Positions 42,098 through 50,474 of a DNA stretch of 64,000 nucleotides are shown piece after piece. The DNA lies in the NCBI GenBank assembly GCA_004020315.1, contig SAQG01000023.1, positions 1 through 64,000 on the forward strand, in the 5' to 3' direction. The stretch is from Mesorhizobium sp. (GTDB lineage Bacteria; Pseudomonadota; Alphaproteobacteria; Rhizobiales; Rhizobiaceae). The notes under the pieces were generated by a model that ran no database searches, was not told the DNA's origin, and was given only the letters and a program-made list of their open reading frames with translations. Within the stretch, counting starts at the first letter, position 1. Each line of letters starts with the position of its first letter. The translations under genes were made by a program, and so were the position numbers.

Positions 42098-42511
42098 TCA
42101 GAACTCCCACGGAGAGAACAACTTGAGACCAGTCGTGGCGAAGTCACCTAAATTCCGGGTCGCCAAGCGGCCGCCATTCACGCTTGAGATTGCAGCAATC
42201 ATGCCGTCGGGCGCCGACATCCCCCGGCCCTGCCGCACGGCAGTACCCATGATTTCCCCGTAGGCCATCGCGGCTTCCTCGGTCAGCCCGAAGATCCGAT
42301 CAGCAAACCGGCGACGCCAATCCGAGAGTCCCTGCTCCAAGCGCTCGGCACGCTGATCTGGTCGAATTTTCTGGATGCCGAAGGCGATCTCGGCGATCGT
42401 TACGGTCGGAAGCGCAAGTTCAGCGTCATGGCGGACCAACCATGCGATCACGGCAGGATCGGGCGACTTCTTCAGCGTCTCGGAAATAACGTTGGTATCA
42501 AGGAAGATCAA
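42098..42511 (-). CDS. PIN-domain toxin, VapC/FitB type
   Basis: A 137-residue PIN RNase: MIFLDTNVISE with Asp5, TIAEIAFGIQ with the Glu near 42, SAPDGMIAA with Asp near 101, and ATRNLGDF near 118-125. The ending LKLFSPWEF is usual. It overlaps its antitoxin by four bases. It is distinct in sequence from the toxin at 23534, and its antitoxin is of another family. Confidence 0.93.
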   Translation of the reverse strand: MIFLDTNVISETLKKSPDPAVIAWLVRHDAELALPTVTIAEIAFGIQKIRPDQRAERLEQGLSDWRRRFADRIFGLTEEAAMAYGEIMGTAVRQGRGMSAPDGMIAAISSVNGGRLATRNLGDFATTGLKLFSPWEF

Positions 42512-42756
42512 AGCTCAGGTCCCGCATGAACCTGCCGATCGTCTCGGATCACTGCTTCAAGATCGATTTCCGTACCATAAGCGCTAGCAATACGGGCGTA
42601 GAATGTCGATGCCGGCTCGCGACCTGCTTCCCGGACCTCGTAGGATTCCAGGGCACGCTCAACTACGTCGGCGATCGAGCGGTTCTCGCGTCGAGCAAGC
42701 CGGCGCGCAAGATCACGCGCCTTGGCGCTGCGTACAGAAAGCTGAGGTTCGGCCAT
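42508..42756 (-). CDS. VapB-type antitoxin (Rv0623-like)
   Basis: An 82-residue antitoxin. The N-terminal AEPQLSVRSAKARDLARRLA and NRSIADVVERALESYE give the ribbon-helix-helix-like pattern of the PF07704-type VapB group; the tail ARIASAYGTEIDLEAVI binds the toxin. ATG at 42756 follows AAAGGAG at the right distance; an ATG six codons upstream contains this ribosome site within its frame. Confidence 0.88.
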   Translation of the reverse strand: MAEPQLSVRSAKARDLARRLARRENRSIADVVERALESYEVREAGREPASTFYARIASAYGTEIDLEAVIRDDRQVHAGPEL

Positions 42757-42867
42757 ATAGAACTCCTTTGGCACAGATATAGTCCTTCATCGCACTGCTA
42801 GCAAGATGGCGGGTGATGGCAGGCCATCCTGGCGCACCATCGCCTGATCCTTTGCTGATCTTAGTCT

Positions 42868-43020
42868 TTGCCCGAACGTGAATTGGTCGAGGTCATCTTC
42901 GTCCGGCACCGCCAAACGGCCTCGGCTCATCTGAAGGCCCTGACCGACCAGCGATTGCTACAGGAGATCAAGGCTGGCCGCGAGAAACCCTGCATCAACC
43001 CCGGCCTATCGACGCTGGCC
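42868..43020 (+). pseudogene. C-terminal remnant of a Fic family protein
   Basis: The plus strand reads ELVEVIF, then RQTASAHLKALTDQRLLQEI and KAGREKPCINPGL. This is the winged-helix C-terminus of Fic/DOC AMPylases (usual form ELVEVIFEQPYCRI...KRQTAS.YLKAL...KAGREKLFINP). About 16 residues between VIF and RQTAS are missing and the catalytic Fic core is absent. It is a gene fragment. Confidence 0.6.
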
Positions 43021-43049
43021 GTGATCAGCCGCCGCGAAGATCGGAAGAT

Positions 43050-43057
43050 GTATAGAC
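43050..43057. promoter_or_regulatory. HutC/UTRA-type operator before the SDR gene
   Basis: GTATAGAC fits GTxTAxAC, the half-site pattern known for HutC-subfamily GntR regulators. It lies 73 bases before the SDR start. The operon's own HutC-type regulator (50471-51208) is the likely ligand. Confidence 0.45.
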
Positions 43058-43129
43058 AACCGCTCGCAACTGGTGTTCGTTTCCCATCTCGATCGCAATG
43101 ATTTTTGGAAATGCAGGAATCGTGACGCC

Positions 43130-43903
43130 ATGGACGCCGTTTCCTTGTTCGATCTGACGGGAAAAAAGGCGCTGGTAACGGGCGCCAGCCGCGGCATCGG
43201 CCAGGCGATGGCTGAGGCGCTCGCCGCGGCTGGTGCAGATGTGGCGGTGACCGCCCGCGACGAAACATCCCTTCGTGAGACAGCGGACCGAATTAGCGCT
43301 AATGGGCGACGGTCGCTTTGCCGGTCTCTCGACGTGCTCGACACCGATCGCATCCGCGTGGTGGTCGACGAGGTGGCGGACGCCTTTGACGGGCTCGACA
43401 TTCTGGTCAACAACGCCGGCTATGAGAAAGTCCAATCCTCGCTCGACGTGGACGAGGCAGTGTGGGACCGCATCATATCGACCAATCTGAAGGGCGCCTT
43501 CTTCTGCGCGCAGGCTGTGGCGCGGCGGATGGCTGCCGACAAGAGCGGTGGCGCGATCATCAATCTTTGCTCGCTGACCTCCTATGTCGGCATTCCGACC
43601 GCGGTACCTTACGGCTCGTCCAAGTCTGGGCTTCTGGGCATGACACGCGCGCTCGCCGCGGAATGGGCTCCGCTCGGCATCCGCGTCAACGCCATCGCTC
43701 CGGGTTATTTCCATACGGCGATGACGGATGTCTTTTACCAAGATCCCGACTGGCAGACGGCGATGCTGGCCAAGATCCCGCAGCGGCGCTTCGGCACGAT
43801 GCAGGATTTGGCCGGAGCCATTGTGTTCCTGGCAAGCGGGGCATCCGCCTATGTGACCGGCCATTGCCTCCCGGTCGACGGCGGCTACCTCGCGTCCATC
43901 TGA
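43130..43903 (+). CDS. Short-chain dehydrogenase/reductase (SDR)
   Basis: A 257-residue classical SDR. The cofactor motif is TGASRGIG (about 17-24), NNAG is near 94, and the catalytic Ser-Tyr-Lys set is seen in NLCSLTS and VPYGSSKSG (Tyr about 157, Lys about 161). The ending YVTGHCLPVDGGYLASI is normal. It would oxidise an alcohol with NAD(P)+. It opens a seven-gene catabolic unit with an ABC importer, a HisD-like enzyme and a zinc alcohol dehydrogenase. Start ATG 43130 after AGGAAT. Confidence 0.93.
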   Translation: MDAVSLFDLTGKKALVTGASRGIGQAMAEALAAAGADVAVTARDETSLRETADRISANGRRSLCRSLDVLDTDRIRVVVDEVADAFDGLDILVNNAGYEKVQSSLDVDEAVWDRIISTNLKGAFFCAQAVARRMAADKSGGAIINLCSLTSYVGIPTAVPYGSSKSGLLGMTRALAAEWAPLGIRVNAIAPGYFHTAMTDVFYQDPDWQTAMLAKIPQRRFGTMQDLAGAIVFLASGASAYVTGHCLPVDGGYLASI

Positions 43904-43950
43904 GCGGTATAGGGGCGGATGCAACGAGGGACCGTGTAGACCCAGCTTGT

Positions 43951-43968
43951 ATATGGTTGTATATACCA
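43951..43968. promoter_or_regulatory. HutC/UTRA-type operator before the ABC importer
   Basis: GTATATGG (43951-43958) and GTATATAC (43961-43968) are repeated with ten-base spacing, one helical turn. The second is a perfect GTxTAxAC palindrome. They lie in the 117-base gap before the importer ATPase gene and fit control by the HutC-type repressor of this operon. Confidence 0.55.
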
Positions 43969-44020
43969 CTCACGCGCTGGACGTTCTTGCATGCGGCCAG
44001 TGACAAAAAGGGGAACCACA

Positions 44021-45166
44021 ATGCAGGAGCCTCTCCAGGCCGTAGCTTCGCACGAAGCGGAAGGCGGCAGGGAAATCGCAGTCACGGTCCGCAACGTCGG
44101 AATGGACTTCGATGGGGTTCATGCGGTCAAAAATGCGTCGTTCGACCTGCCGAAGGGCCGGTTCCTCACCATTCTGGGACCTTCGGGGTCCGGCAAGACA
44201 ACCCTCCTGCGGATGATCGCCGGCTTCCAGAGCCCGAGCAGCGGCGAGATCTTCATCAACGGCGAAGCGGTGAGCGCAGTGCCACCGCACAAGCGGTCGA
44301 TCGGCATGGTCTTTCAGAGGCTTGCGTTGTTTCCACATATGACGGCGGCCGAGAACGTCGCCTTCCCGCTGAAGATGCGTAGGCGCGACGCACGCACCAT
44401 TCCGGACCGCGTCGAGCAATATCTGGCGCTGGTGCGGCTGGAGGGCTATGGCGGCAGGCGCATTCATGAACTTTCCGGTGGGCAACAGCAGCGCGTCGCG
44501 ATTGCGCGCGCGCTGGTGTTTGAGCCGGATTTGCTGCTTCTCGACGAGCCGCTGGCTGCGCTCGACCGCAAGCTGCGCGAGGAAATGCAGCTCGAATTCC
44601 GCCGCATCCAACGCGAGCTCGGCGTCACCACGATCAACGTCACCCACGACCAGCGCGAGGCGCTGGTGGTTTCCGACGACATTGTCGTCATGGATCAGGG
44701 CGAGATTCAGCAGAAGGCACGGCCGATCCACACCTACCGCCAGCCCCGCAACGCCTTCGTCGCCAATTTCATCGGCGTCACCAACTTCATTGCCGGTACA
44801 GCACGGGCCGTATCGGAAGCGGGCGACGTCTCCATCCTTCGGGGTGATCTGATGCTTGCCGGAAAGATCGGCGATCCGGTCAATCCACCTGCGGAGGGCG
44901 ACAAGGCGTCGGGAGCGATCCGCGCCGAACAGATTCGCCTCGCTGGCGATGCTGCTCAGCTGTCGAAGCTCGATTGCGTGCTGGCCGGGACAGTCACCGA
45001 CACGATCTTCGAAGGCGAGCGCATGGTCTACGAGGTAGCCTGCGCCGCGATTGGCGACGAGGTCATTCGCGTTTTCGACCATGATCCCGCCGCGCACACG
45101 CAGTTCGAAATAGGCGAAAGCGTGTTCCTGGGGTGGAATGCCCGGGACATGCTTGTTTTTCAATAG
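44021..45166 (+). CDS. PotA-like ABC transporter ATP-binding protein
   Basis: A 381-residue ATPase with the TOBE ligand domain typical of spermidine/putrescine-type (PotA) and Fe3+ importers. Walker A is GPSGSGKTT (about 47-55), signature ELSGGQQQRVAIARAL (about 147), Walker B LLLLDEPLAALD (about 168-179). TOBE lies in the last 110 residues. GGGGAACC precedes the ATG. It belongs with the binding protein and two permeases that follow. Substrate unknown; polyamine-type names are by similarity only. Confidence 0.93.
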   Translation: MQEPLQAVASHEAEGGREIAVTVRNVGMDFDGVHAVKNASFDLPKGRFLTILGPSGSGKTTLLRMIAGFQSPSSGEIFINGEAVSAVPPHKRSIGMVFQRLALFPHMTAAENVAFPLKMRRRDARTIPDRVEQYLALVRLEGYGGRRIHELSGGQQQRVAIARALVFEPDLLLLDEPLAALDRKLREEMQLEFRRIQRELGVTTINVTHDQREALVVSDDIVVMDQGEIQQKARPIHTYRQPRNAFVANFIGVTNFIAGTARAVSEAGDVSILRGDLMLAGKIGDPVNPPAEGDKASGAIRAEQIRLAGDAAQLSKLDCVLAGTVTDTIFEGERMVYEVACAAIGDEVIRVFDHDPAAHTQFEIGESVFLGWNARDMLVFQ

Positions 45167-45201
45167 AACCGGAAACCGGTCAAACCCAGAGGAGAATGCA
45201 G

Positions 45202-46308
45202 ATGAAGCGCTTCAAGCCGACAGTATCCCATCTTTCCCGCAGAACCTTCCTTCAGGCCAGCGCCGCGCTCGGCGGCGCCTCGGCGCTCGGCCTGCGCGGT
45301 GCCTATGCGCAGGAGCCGGAAAAGCCGGCGGAGATCATCGTGCGCGCCTGGGGCGGCAGCTGGGTGGACAGCCTGAAGGCCGGCGTGTCCGACAGCTTCA
45401 CCAAAATGACGGGGATTGCTGTCCGTCACGACCTGACCGAAGACAACGAGATCCAGCCCAAGGTCTGGGCGGCCGTGGCGCAGAACCGCGTCCCGCCGAT
45501 CCACATCAACTGGGACACCACCACCAATGCCACGAAGTCGGCACTGCGCGGCGTGACGGAAGACCTCTCCGACCTGCCGAACCTGGCCAATGTGACGGAC
45601 CTTGCCAAGCCGGCCGGACTGCAAGGCTTTCCCATCGTCAATACCTACGGCTATGTCTATGTGCTTGCCTATCGGCCTGCGGCGTTCCCGGACGGACCGC
45701 CGAAGTCCTGGAAAGACCTGCTCGACCCGAAGTTCAAGGGCCGGCTTGCCTTTTACAATGACGGCATCGGCTTCCATTTCCCAGCCCAGGTCGCCGGTGG
45801 TGGCAAGCTGGAGGACATACCCGGCAACATGCAGCCGGCTTGGGATTTCATCGCCAAGATGAAGGCGCAGCAGCCGCTGCTCGGCGAAGATCCCGACTTC
45901 ACCACCTGGTTCCAGAACGGCGAGATTGATGCCGCCTGCACCATCTCGACCAACGCGCGAGAGGCCCGCAAGAACGGCGTCAAAATCGAATGGGTCGTGC
46001 CGGAGGAGGGTGCGAAATTCGACACGGACGGTTTGTGGATTCCCAAGGGCCTGCCGGAAAACGAACTCTATTGGGCCAAGCAGTACATCAACCATGCGCT
46101 GACCAAGGAAGCCCAGCAGGTCTGGCTGGATGGGCTTGGCTTGCCGGGCGTGGTGCCGGGTCTCACGCCGCCGAAGGATCTGGTGGGCGATCCGTCCTAT
46201 CCGACCACCGAAGCGGATTTTAAGCGCCTCATCCGCATCTCGTCGAAGATCCAGGTCGAGAATGAGAGCGAGTGGTTTTCCAAGTTCAAGGCGATCATGC
46301 AGGGCTGA
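45202..46308 (+). CDS. PotD-like extracellular solute-binding protein (Tat-exported)
   Basis: A 368-residue periplasmic binding protein. The N-terminus carries a twin-arginine signal, LSRRTFLQASAALGGASALG, with cleavage after AYA (about 36). The mature part begins QEPEKPAEIIVRAWGGSW and resembles PotD/PotF-type binding proteins. ATG at 45202 has GAGGAG at a normal eight-base distance; the ATG two codons earlier is too close. Tat export suggests folding in the cytoplasm before export. Confidence 0.93.
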   Translation: MKRFKPTVSHLSRRTFLQASAALGGASALGLRGAYAQEPEKPAEIIVRAWGGSWVDSLKAGVSDSFTKMTGIAVRHDLTEDNEIQPKVWAAVAQNRVPPIHINWDTTTNATKSALRGVTEDLSDLPNLANVTDLAKPAGLQGFPIVNTYGYVYVLAYRPAAFPDGPPKSWKDLLDPKFKGRLAFYNDGIGFHFPAQVAGGGKLEDIPGNMQPAWDFIAKMKAQQPLLGEDPDFTTWFQNGEIDAACTISTNAREARKNGVKIEWVVPEEGAKFDTDGLWIPKGLPENELYWAKQYINHALTKEAQQVWLDGLGLPGVVPGLTPPKDLVGDPSYPTTEADFKRLIRISSKIQVENESEWFSKFKAIMQG

Positions 46309-46366
46309 CGCTGGTCGGCCGGTGCCGCGCTGGCGCTGCACCGGCCCCTTCAAAGATGGATTTTTC

Positions 46367-47311
46367 ATGCGGGCAGCCAGAACAGCCTATCCCTTGAAAT
46401 GGCGCGTCATGGATGCACTGGAAGGCGTTGCCGCCGCTATCTGGCCGGCGCGGTTCAGGCGCGCTACGCCCTATCTGATGCTGCTTCCGGCGGTGCTGCT
46501 TGTCGGGCTGCTTGTGCTTGGTCTCATCCAGATCGCGGATGCGAGCCTGCGCACGCTCGATACCACCACGTTCCAGTTCTCGGACAACTATTCCATCGCC
46601 AATTTCCGCCGCGCACTAACGGAGCCGCTATTCCTCGTTGTCGCGCAGCGCAGCCTCATTGCCGCCCTGATCGTCACCGCGATGACGCTCGTCTTTGCCT
46701 TTCCCTACGCCTACTTGATGGTGCGCACGCGTTCGCCAGGATTGCGCAAGTTCCTGCTGATTGCACTGTTCCTGCCCTTTTTCATCGGCCAGGTGGTGCG
46801 TGCCTATGGCTGGCTGATCATCCTCGGCAACCAGGGCATGGTGAACGAGGCACTCGGCCTGGTCGGGGTCGCCCCGATGCGGCTCATCTACAACTATCCC
46901 GCCGTGCTGTTCGGCCTCGTCCAGTACATGCTGCCCTTCGCCGTACTGATGCTCGCACCGGCACTCACCGCCATTCCCGAAGAGCTGGAGGCCGCCGCTG
47001 GATCGCTCGGCGCGAACTGGGTTCGCACCTTCATCCATGTCGTGTTGCCACTCGCTCGCCCGGGCTTCATCGGCGCCGGCGTGGTGGTGCTGACGCTTTC
47101 GCTCACCGATTTCGCAGTCCCAGCAATCCTTGGCGGCGGCTCGCAGGACTTTATCGCCAACGCCATCTACGACCAGTTCTTCCGAACCTCCGACCAGGGC
47201 CTCGGCGCGACGCTGGCGCTTATGCTGGTCGCGCTCGGGTCAATCCTTGTCGGCCTCGTGTTCGCGCTGTTCGGAGCCGGAACGCTTGCGATGGGGAGGT
47301 CACGGGCGTGA
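46367..47311 (+). CDS. PotB-like ABC transporter permease
   Basis: A 314-residue permease with about six membrane helices, starting after a cytosolic tail at YLMLLPAVLLVGLLVLGLIQ (about 44-63). The EAA loop is seen as ELEAAAGSLGANWVRTFIHV (about 204-223). The frame is open far upstream into the binding-protein gene, but ATG 46367 gives the normal family length. It overlaps the second permease by four bases. Confidence 0.92.
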   Translation: MRAARTAYPLKWRVMDALEGVAAAIWPARFRRATPYLMLLPAVLLVGLLVLGLIQIADASLRTLDTTTFQFSDNYSIANFRRALTEPLFLVVAQRSLIAALIVTAMTLVFAFPYAYLMVRTRSPGLRKFLLIALFLPFFIGQVVRAYGWLIILGNQGMVNEALGLVGVAPMRLIYNYPAVLFGLVQYMLPFAVLMLAPALTAIPEELEAAAGSLGANWVRTFIHVVLPLARPGFIGAGVVVLTLSLTDFAVPAILGGGSQDFIANAIYDQFFRTSDQGLGATLALMLVALGSILVGLVFALFGAGTLAMGRSRA

Positions 47312-48108
47312 GCGGCTCGCGCAGCAAATCGATTGTTCTGTGGACGCTGGTGACGATCGCCCTGGTGACGCTTTCGGCGCCGACGATCGTGGTGCTCGGC
47401 GCTTCCTTCACCGGCGGCAACATCATCACGTTTCCGCCGGATGGCCTGTCGCTGCGATGGTACGCGCGCATCTCGCAGGCCTCCGATCTGCGCAATGCTT
47501 TCCTGCGCACGCTCCAAGTCGCGACGATCTGTACGATTGTTGCAATCCCCGTGGGCACGCTGGCCGGCATCGCCCTGGCCAAATATGCTGTGCGTTTCGA
47601 AAAGACGATCCAGATCTATCTGCTGCTGCCCTTCACCATCCCGCTGATCGGATCGGGCATCGGCCTCATGCTGATTTTCGGCAAGGCCGGCATTCTCGGC
47701 CAGCTCTGGCCGGTGGGCATCGCCTGCTGCGTCATCAACCTACCCTTCATGATCTGGGCGGTCACCGCGAGTGCCACCGGGCTTGACCCAGACCTGGAAC
47801 TGGCTGCTGCCAATTGCGGCGCGCCGCCGCTCCAGGTGTTCTTCTCCGTCACCTTGCCAGCGGTTATGCCGGGGGTGATCACCGGCTCGCTGCTGATGTT
47901 CATCCTTGCGCTCAACGAGTTCCTGGTCAGCCTGCTGCTCGTCGATGCGCGTATCGTGACGCTGCCGGTGCTGATCTACAACTCCATTCGCTCGATCATC
48001 ACGCCGGATCTCGCCGCGATCTCCGTGGTCTTCATCGCCTGCTCGGCCGTCGCCGTCTTCCTGCTCGACAGGCTGGTCGGGCTCGACATCTTCCTGAAAT
48101 CGAAATGA
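47308..48108 (+). CDS. PotC-like ABC transporter permease
   Basis: A 266-residue permease with six helices. The EAA loop is LELAAANCGAPPLQVFFSVT (about 157-176). GTG at 47308 overlaps the previous stop (GTGA) and has GGGGAGG upstream; the frame itself stays open into the previous gene. It completes the importer ATPase-binding protein-permease-permease. The HisD-like gene follows after 35 bases. Confidence 0.92.
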   Translation: MSGSRSKSIVLWTLVTIALVTLSAPTIVVLGASFTGGNIITFPPDGLSLRWYARISQASDLRNAFLRTLQVATICTIVAIPVGTLAGIALAKYAVRFEKTIQIYLLLPFTIPLIGSGIGLMLIFGKAGILGQLWPVGIACCVINLPFMIWAVTASATGLDPDLELAAANCGAPPLQVFFSVTLPAVMPGVITGSLLMFILALNEFLVSLLLVDARIVTLPVLIYNSIRSIITPDLAAISVVFIACSAVAVFLLDRLVGLDIFLKSK

Positions 48109-48143
48109 GGAATGCCGGCCCGCGGGGCCGCAAAGGAAATCAT

Positions 48144-49466
48144 ATGCCAAACGTATCGTTCCACGACTTGAGCCAACTCGACGCCGCCAGTCGAGCGGCA
48201 TTAATGCGGCGCTCCGAGACCGATCTCTCTGGCTTTATGGAGAAGGCCGCACCGATCATCGAGGCGGTCCGAACAGAAGGCGACGCCGCGCTCGTTCGCT
48301 TCGCCCGCGACTTTGACAAGGCAGATCTCGATGCCTCGCGCCTCAAGGTTAGCCCCGCCGAGTTCGATGCCGCCTTCGGCATGGTGGATGAGGAGGTGAT
48401 CGCCGCCATTCGCTTCGGCATCGACAACATCCGGCATTTTCACGAAGAGCAGAAGCCGGAAGCGATGTGGCTCAAGGAAATGCGGCCCGGCGCCTATGCT
48501 GGCGACCGCTTCACGCCGATCCGCTCGGTGGCGCTCTATGTCCCGCGCGGCAAGGGCGCGTTCCCTTCGGTGACAATGATGACCGCAGTGCCCGCCGTGG
48601 TGGCGGGCGTCCCGGAGCTTGCTATCGTCACGCCGCCAGCGCCCGATGGTTCGGTGGACGCAGCCACACTGGTCGCGGCGCGCCTCGCCGGCGTCGAAAC
48701 GGTCTACAAGTGCGGCGGCGCGCAGGCGGTCGCCGCGGTCGCCTATGGCACGGAAACGATCAAGGCCGCGCTCAAGATCGTCGGTCCAGGCAGCCCTTGG
48801 GTAGTTGCGGCCAAGCGGCTGCTTGCTGGCGTCATCGATCCGGGCCTTCCCGCCGGTCCGTCCGAAGCGATCATCCTCGCCGATGACAGCGTGCATGGCG
48901 GGCTGGCCGCGCTCGACCTCCTGATCGAGGCGGAGCACGGGCCGGACTCATCGGCCTATCTGGTGACCCACAGCCGCCGCGTGGCGGAGGAGGCACTGGC
49001 CGCCCTGCCCGAGCACTGGGCGCGCATGAGCGAGCAGCGGGTAGCGTTCTCCACCGCGGTGCTGACCGGTGCCTGTGGCGGCATCGTGCTGACGGCGTCG
49101 ATCGAGGAGAGCTACCGCTTCATCAACGACTACGCACCGGAGCATCTGGAGATCCTCTCCACCGACCCCTTCGCGCACCTCGGCCACATCACCGAAGCCG
49201 CCGAGATCCTGATGGGGCCGCACACGCCGGTCTCGATCGGCAATTTCGGGCTTGGCCCCAACGCCGTCCTGCCGACCAGCCGCTGGGCGCGCACTTGCGG
49301 ACCGCTCTCGGTCACGGATTTCGTCAAGCGCTCTTCCATCGGCTATGTGACGGCCGCGGCCTATCCGGAATTCGCGCGGCATGCCCGCACACTTGCCCGC
49401 TATGAAGGCTTCTCCTCGCATGAACACGCCGTCTCCGACGTTCGCGATCGATATCTGTTGCGGTAG
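48144..49466 (+). CDS. HisD-like dehydrogenase, possibly sulfopropanediol 3-dehydrogenase (HpsN-like)
   Basis: A 440-residue NAD+-dependent four-electron dehydrogenase of the histidinol dehydrogenase fold. The NAD site YVPRGKGAFPS (about 132-142), AEHGPDS (264-269) and the catalytic pair in APEHLEI (Glu333/His334) are present. Compared with E. coli HisD, the zinc-site Gln259 is Glu262 and Asp360 is Asn367 (SIGNFGLGPNAVLPT), so histidinol is an unlikely substrate. HisD paralogues in catabolic operons include HpsN, which oxidises (R)-2,3-dihydroxypropane-1-sulfonate to sulfolactate. The SDR and zinc dehydrogenase partners fit that pathway. AAAGGAAATC precedes the ATG. Confidence 0.8.
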   Translation: MPNVSFHDLSQLDAASRAALMRRSETDLSGFMEKAAPIIEAVRTEGDAALVRFARDFDKADLDASRLKVSPAEFDAAFGMVDEEVIAAIRFGIDNIRHFHEEQKPEAMWLKEMRPGAYAGDRFTPIRSVALYVPRGKGAFPSVTMMTAVPAVVAGVPELAIVTPPAPDGSVDAATLVAARLAGVETVYKCGGAQAVAAVAYGTETIKAALKIVGPGSPWVVAAKRLLAGVIDPGLPAGPSEAIILADDSVHGGLAALDLLIEAEHGPDSSAYLVTHSRRVAEEALAALPEHWARMSEQRVAFSTAVLTGACGGIVLTASIEESYRFINDYAPEHLEILSTDPFAHLGHITEAAEILMGPHTPVSIGNFGLGPNAVLPTSRWARTCGPLSVTDFVKRSSIGYVTAAAYPEFARHARTLARYEGFSSHEHAVSDVRDRYLLR

Positions 49467-49472
49467 CGGATC

Positions 49473-50474
49473 ATGAAGGCGGCCAGACTCCATGCGACGG
49501 GCGATTTGCGGGTCGAGGATGTGCCATCTCCCGGCGAACCAGGGCCCGGCTGGGTGCGGCTCAGGGTGGCGGCCGCCGGTATCTGCGGCTCGGACCTCCA
49601 TAACTTCCGCACCGGTCAGTGGATCAGCCGCGCGCCGAGTGTCGCCGGGCATGAATTCGCCGGCGAGGTGACAGCCGTGGGAGCCGGCGTGTCCCAGCTG
49701 GCCTGCGGAGACCGGGTGGTCGCCGATTCGCGTTTCTGGTGCGGCGAATGTCCTGCTTGCCAGGCCGGCCTGCATAATGTCTGTGCCAGGCTCGGCTTTG
49801 TGGGCGAGGTCTGCGACGGCGGCTTCGCGGAGGAGACGGCGCTGCCGGCGCGGCTGCTCCTGCGCCACGATCCCGCGCTCGATCCCGCGATCGCCGCCAT
49901 GGCGGAACCACTGGCGGTCGCCCTGCACGCAGTGCGGAGGCTGTCGGCGCCAGCCGGGGCGCCGGTGCTTATTGCCGGTTGCGGCCCGATCGGCGGGCTG
50001 GCTGCGCTGCTCCTGTCGCGGCCCGGCGAGAGACAGGTCCTCGTCGCCGACCGCAATGCGGCGCGTGCGGATCTTGTGGCCGACGTGAGCGGCGCGACCG
50101 TCGTCGATCTGGACACCTTGCCCTGTGATCCCAATCTGCGCCATGGCATCGACGCGACGGGAAGCGTGACGGTGATGGCGCGGCTGCTCGATCTTGTGGC
50201 CGGCGGCGGCACGCTGGCGCTGGTCGGCATTTCGCATGGCCGCCTCGACCTCGACCCCAACCTCCTGGTCGAACGCGAGATCGCGCTTGTCGGCTGCCAC
50301 GCCTTCGCCGACGAACTTGCGCCGGCCGTCGCGATGCTTGGTGATCTCGCCCCCTCGTTGTCGCGCTTCGTGGCTGAAGAGATCGCGATCGGCGAGATTC
50401 CCGCCGCCTACCAGCGCCTGATCGCAGGCACGAGCGGCGGGTTGAAGACCATCATCCGAATGGAGAGAGGATGA
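49473..50474 (+). CDS. Zinc-dependent alcohol dehydrogenase (MDR)
   Basis: A 333-residue MDR enzyme. Catalytic zinc ligands are Cys38 (GICGSD) and His60-Glu61 (AGHEFAG); structural zinc is bound by Cys90, 93, 96 and 104. The Rossmann motif is AGCGPIGG (about 169-176). It is like sorbitol/threonine-type dehydrogenases and would oxidise a secondary alcohol. It starts six bases after the HisD-like gene and overlaps the regulator gene. In DHPS pathways a second dehydrogenase epimerises the C2 alcohol; that role is conjecture. Confidence 0.92.
   Translation: MKAARLHATGDLRVEDVPSPGEPGPGWVRLRVAAAGICGSDLHNFRTGQWISRAPSVAGHEFAGEVTAVGAGVSQLACGDRVVADSRFWCGECPACQAGLHNVCARLGFVGEVCDGGFAEETALPARLLLRHDPALDPAIAAMAEPLAVALHAVRRLSAPAGAPVLIAGCGPIGGLAALLLSRPGERQVLVADRNAARADLVADVSGATVVDLDTLPCDPNLRHGIDATGSVTVMARLLDLVAGGGTLALVGISHGRLDLDPNLLVEREIALVGCHAFADELAPAVAMLGDLAPSLSRFVAEEIAIGEIPAAYQRLIAGTSGGLKTIIRMERG

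Noticed and set aside
43025..45163. Long minus-strand frames opposite the SDR and importer ATPase genes
   Set aside because: Antisense shadows; the plus strand carries unmistakable SDR and ABC motifs.
44021..48108. Naming the importer potABCD
   Set aside because: Similarity to polyamine importers is only at family level and the neighbouring enzymes do not fit polyamine use.
48144..49466. Histidine biosynthesis hisD
   Set aside because: Located in a catabolic transporter operon with no his genes, and two zinc-site positions differ from biosynthetic HisD.
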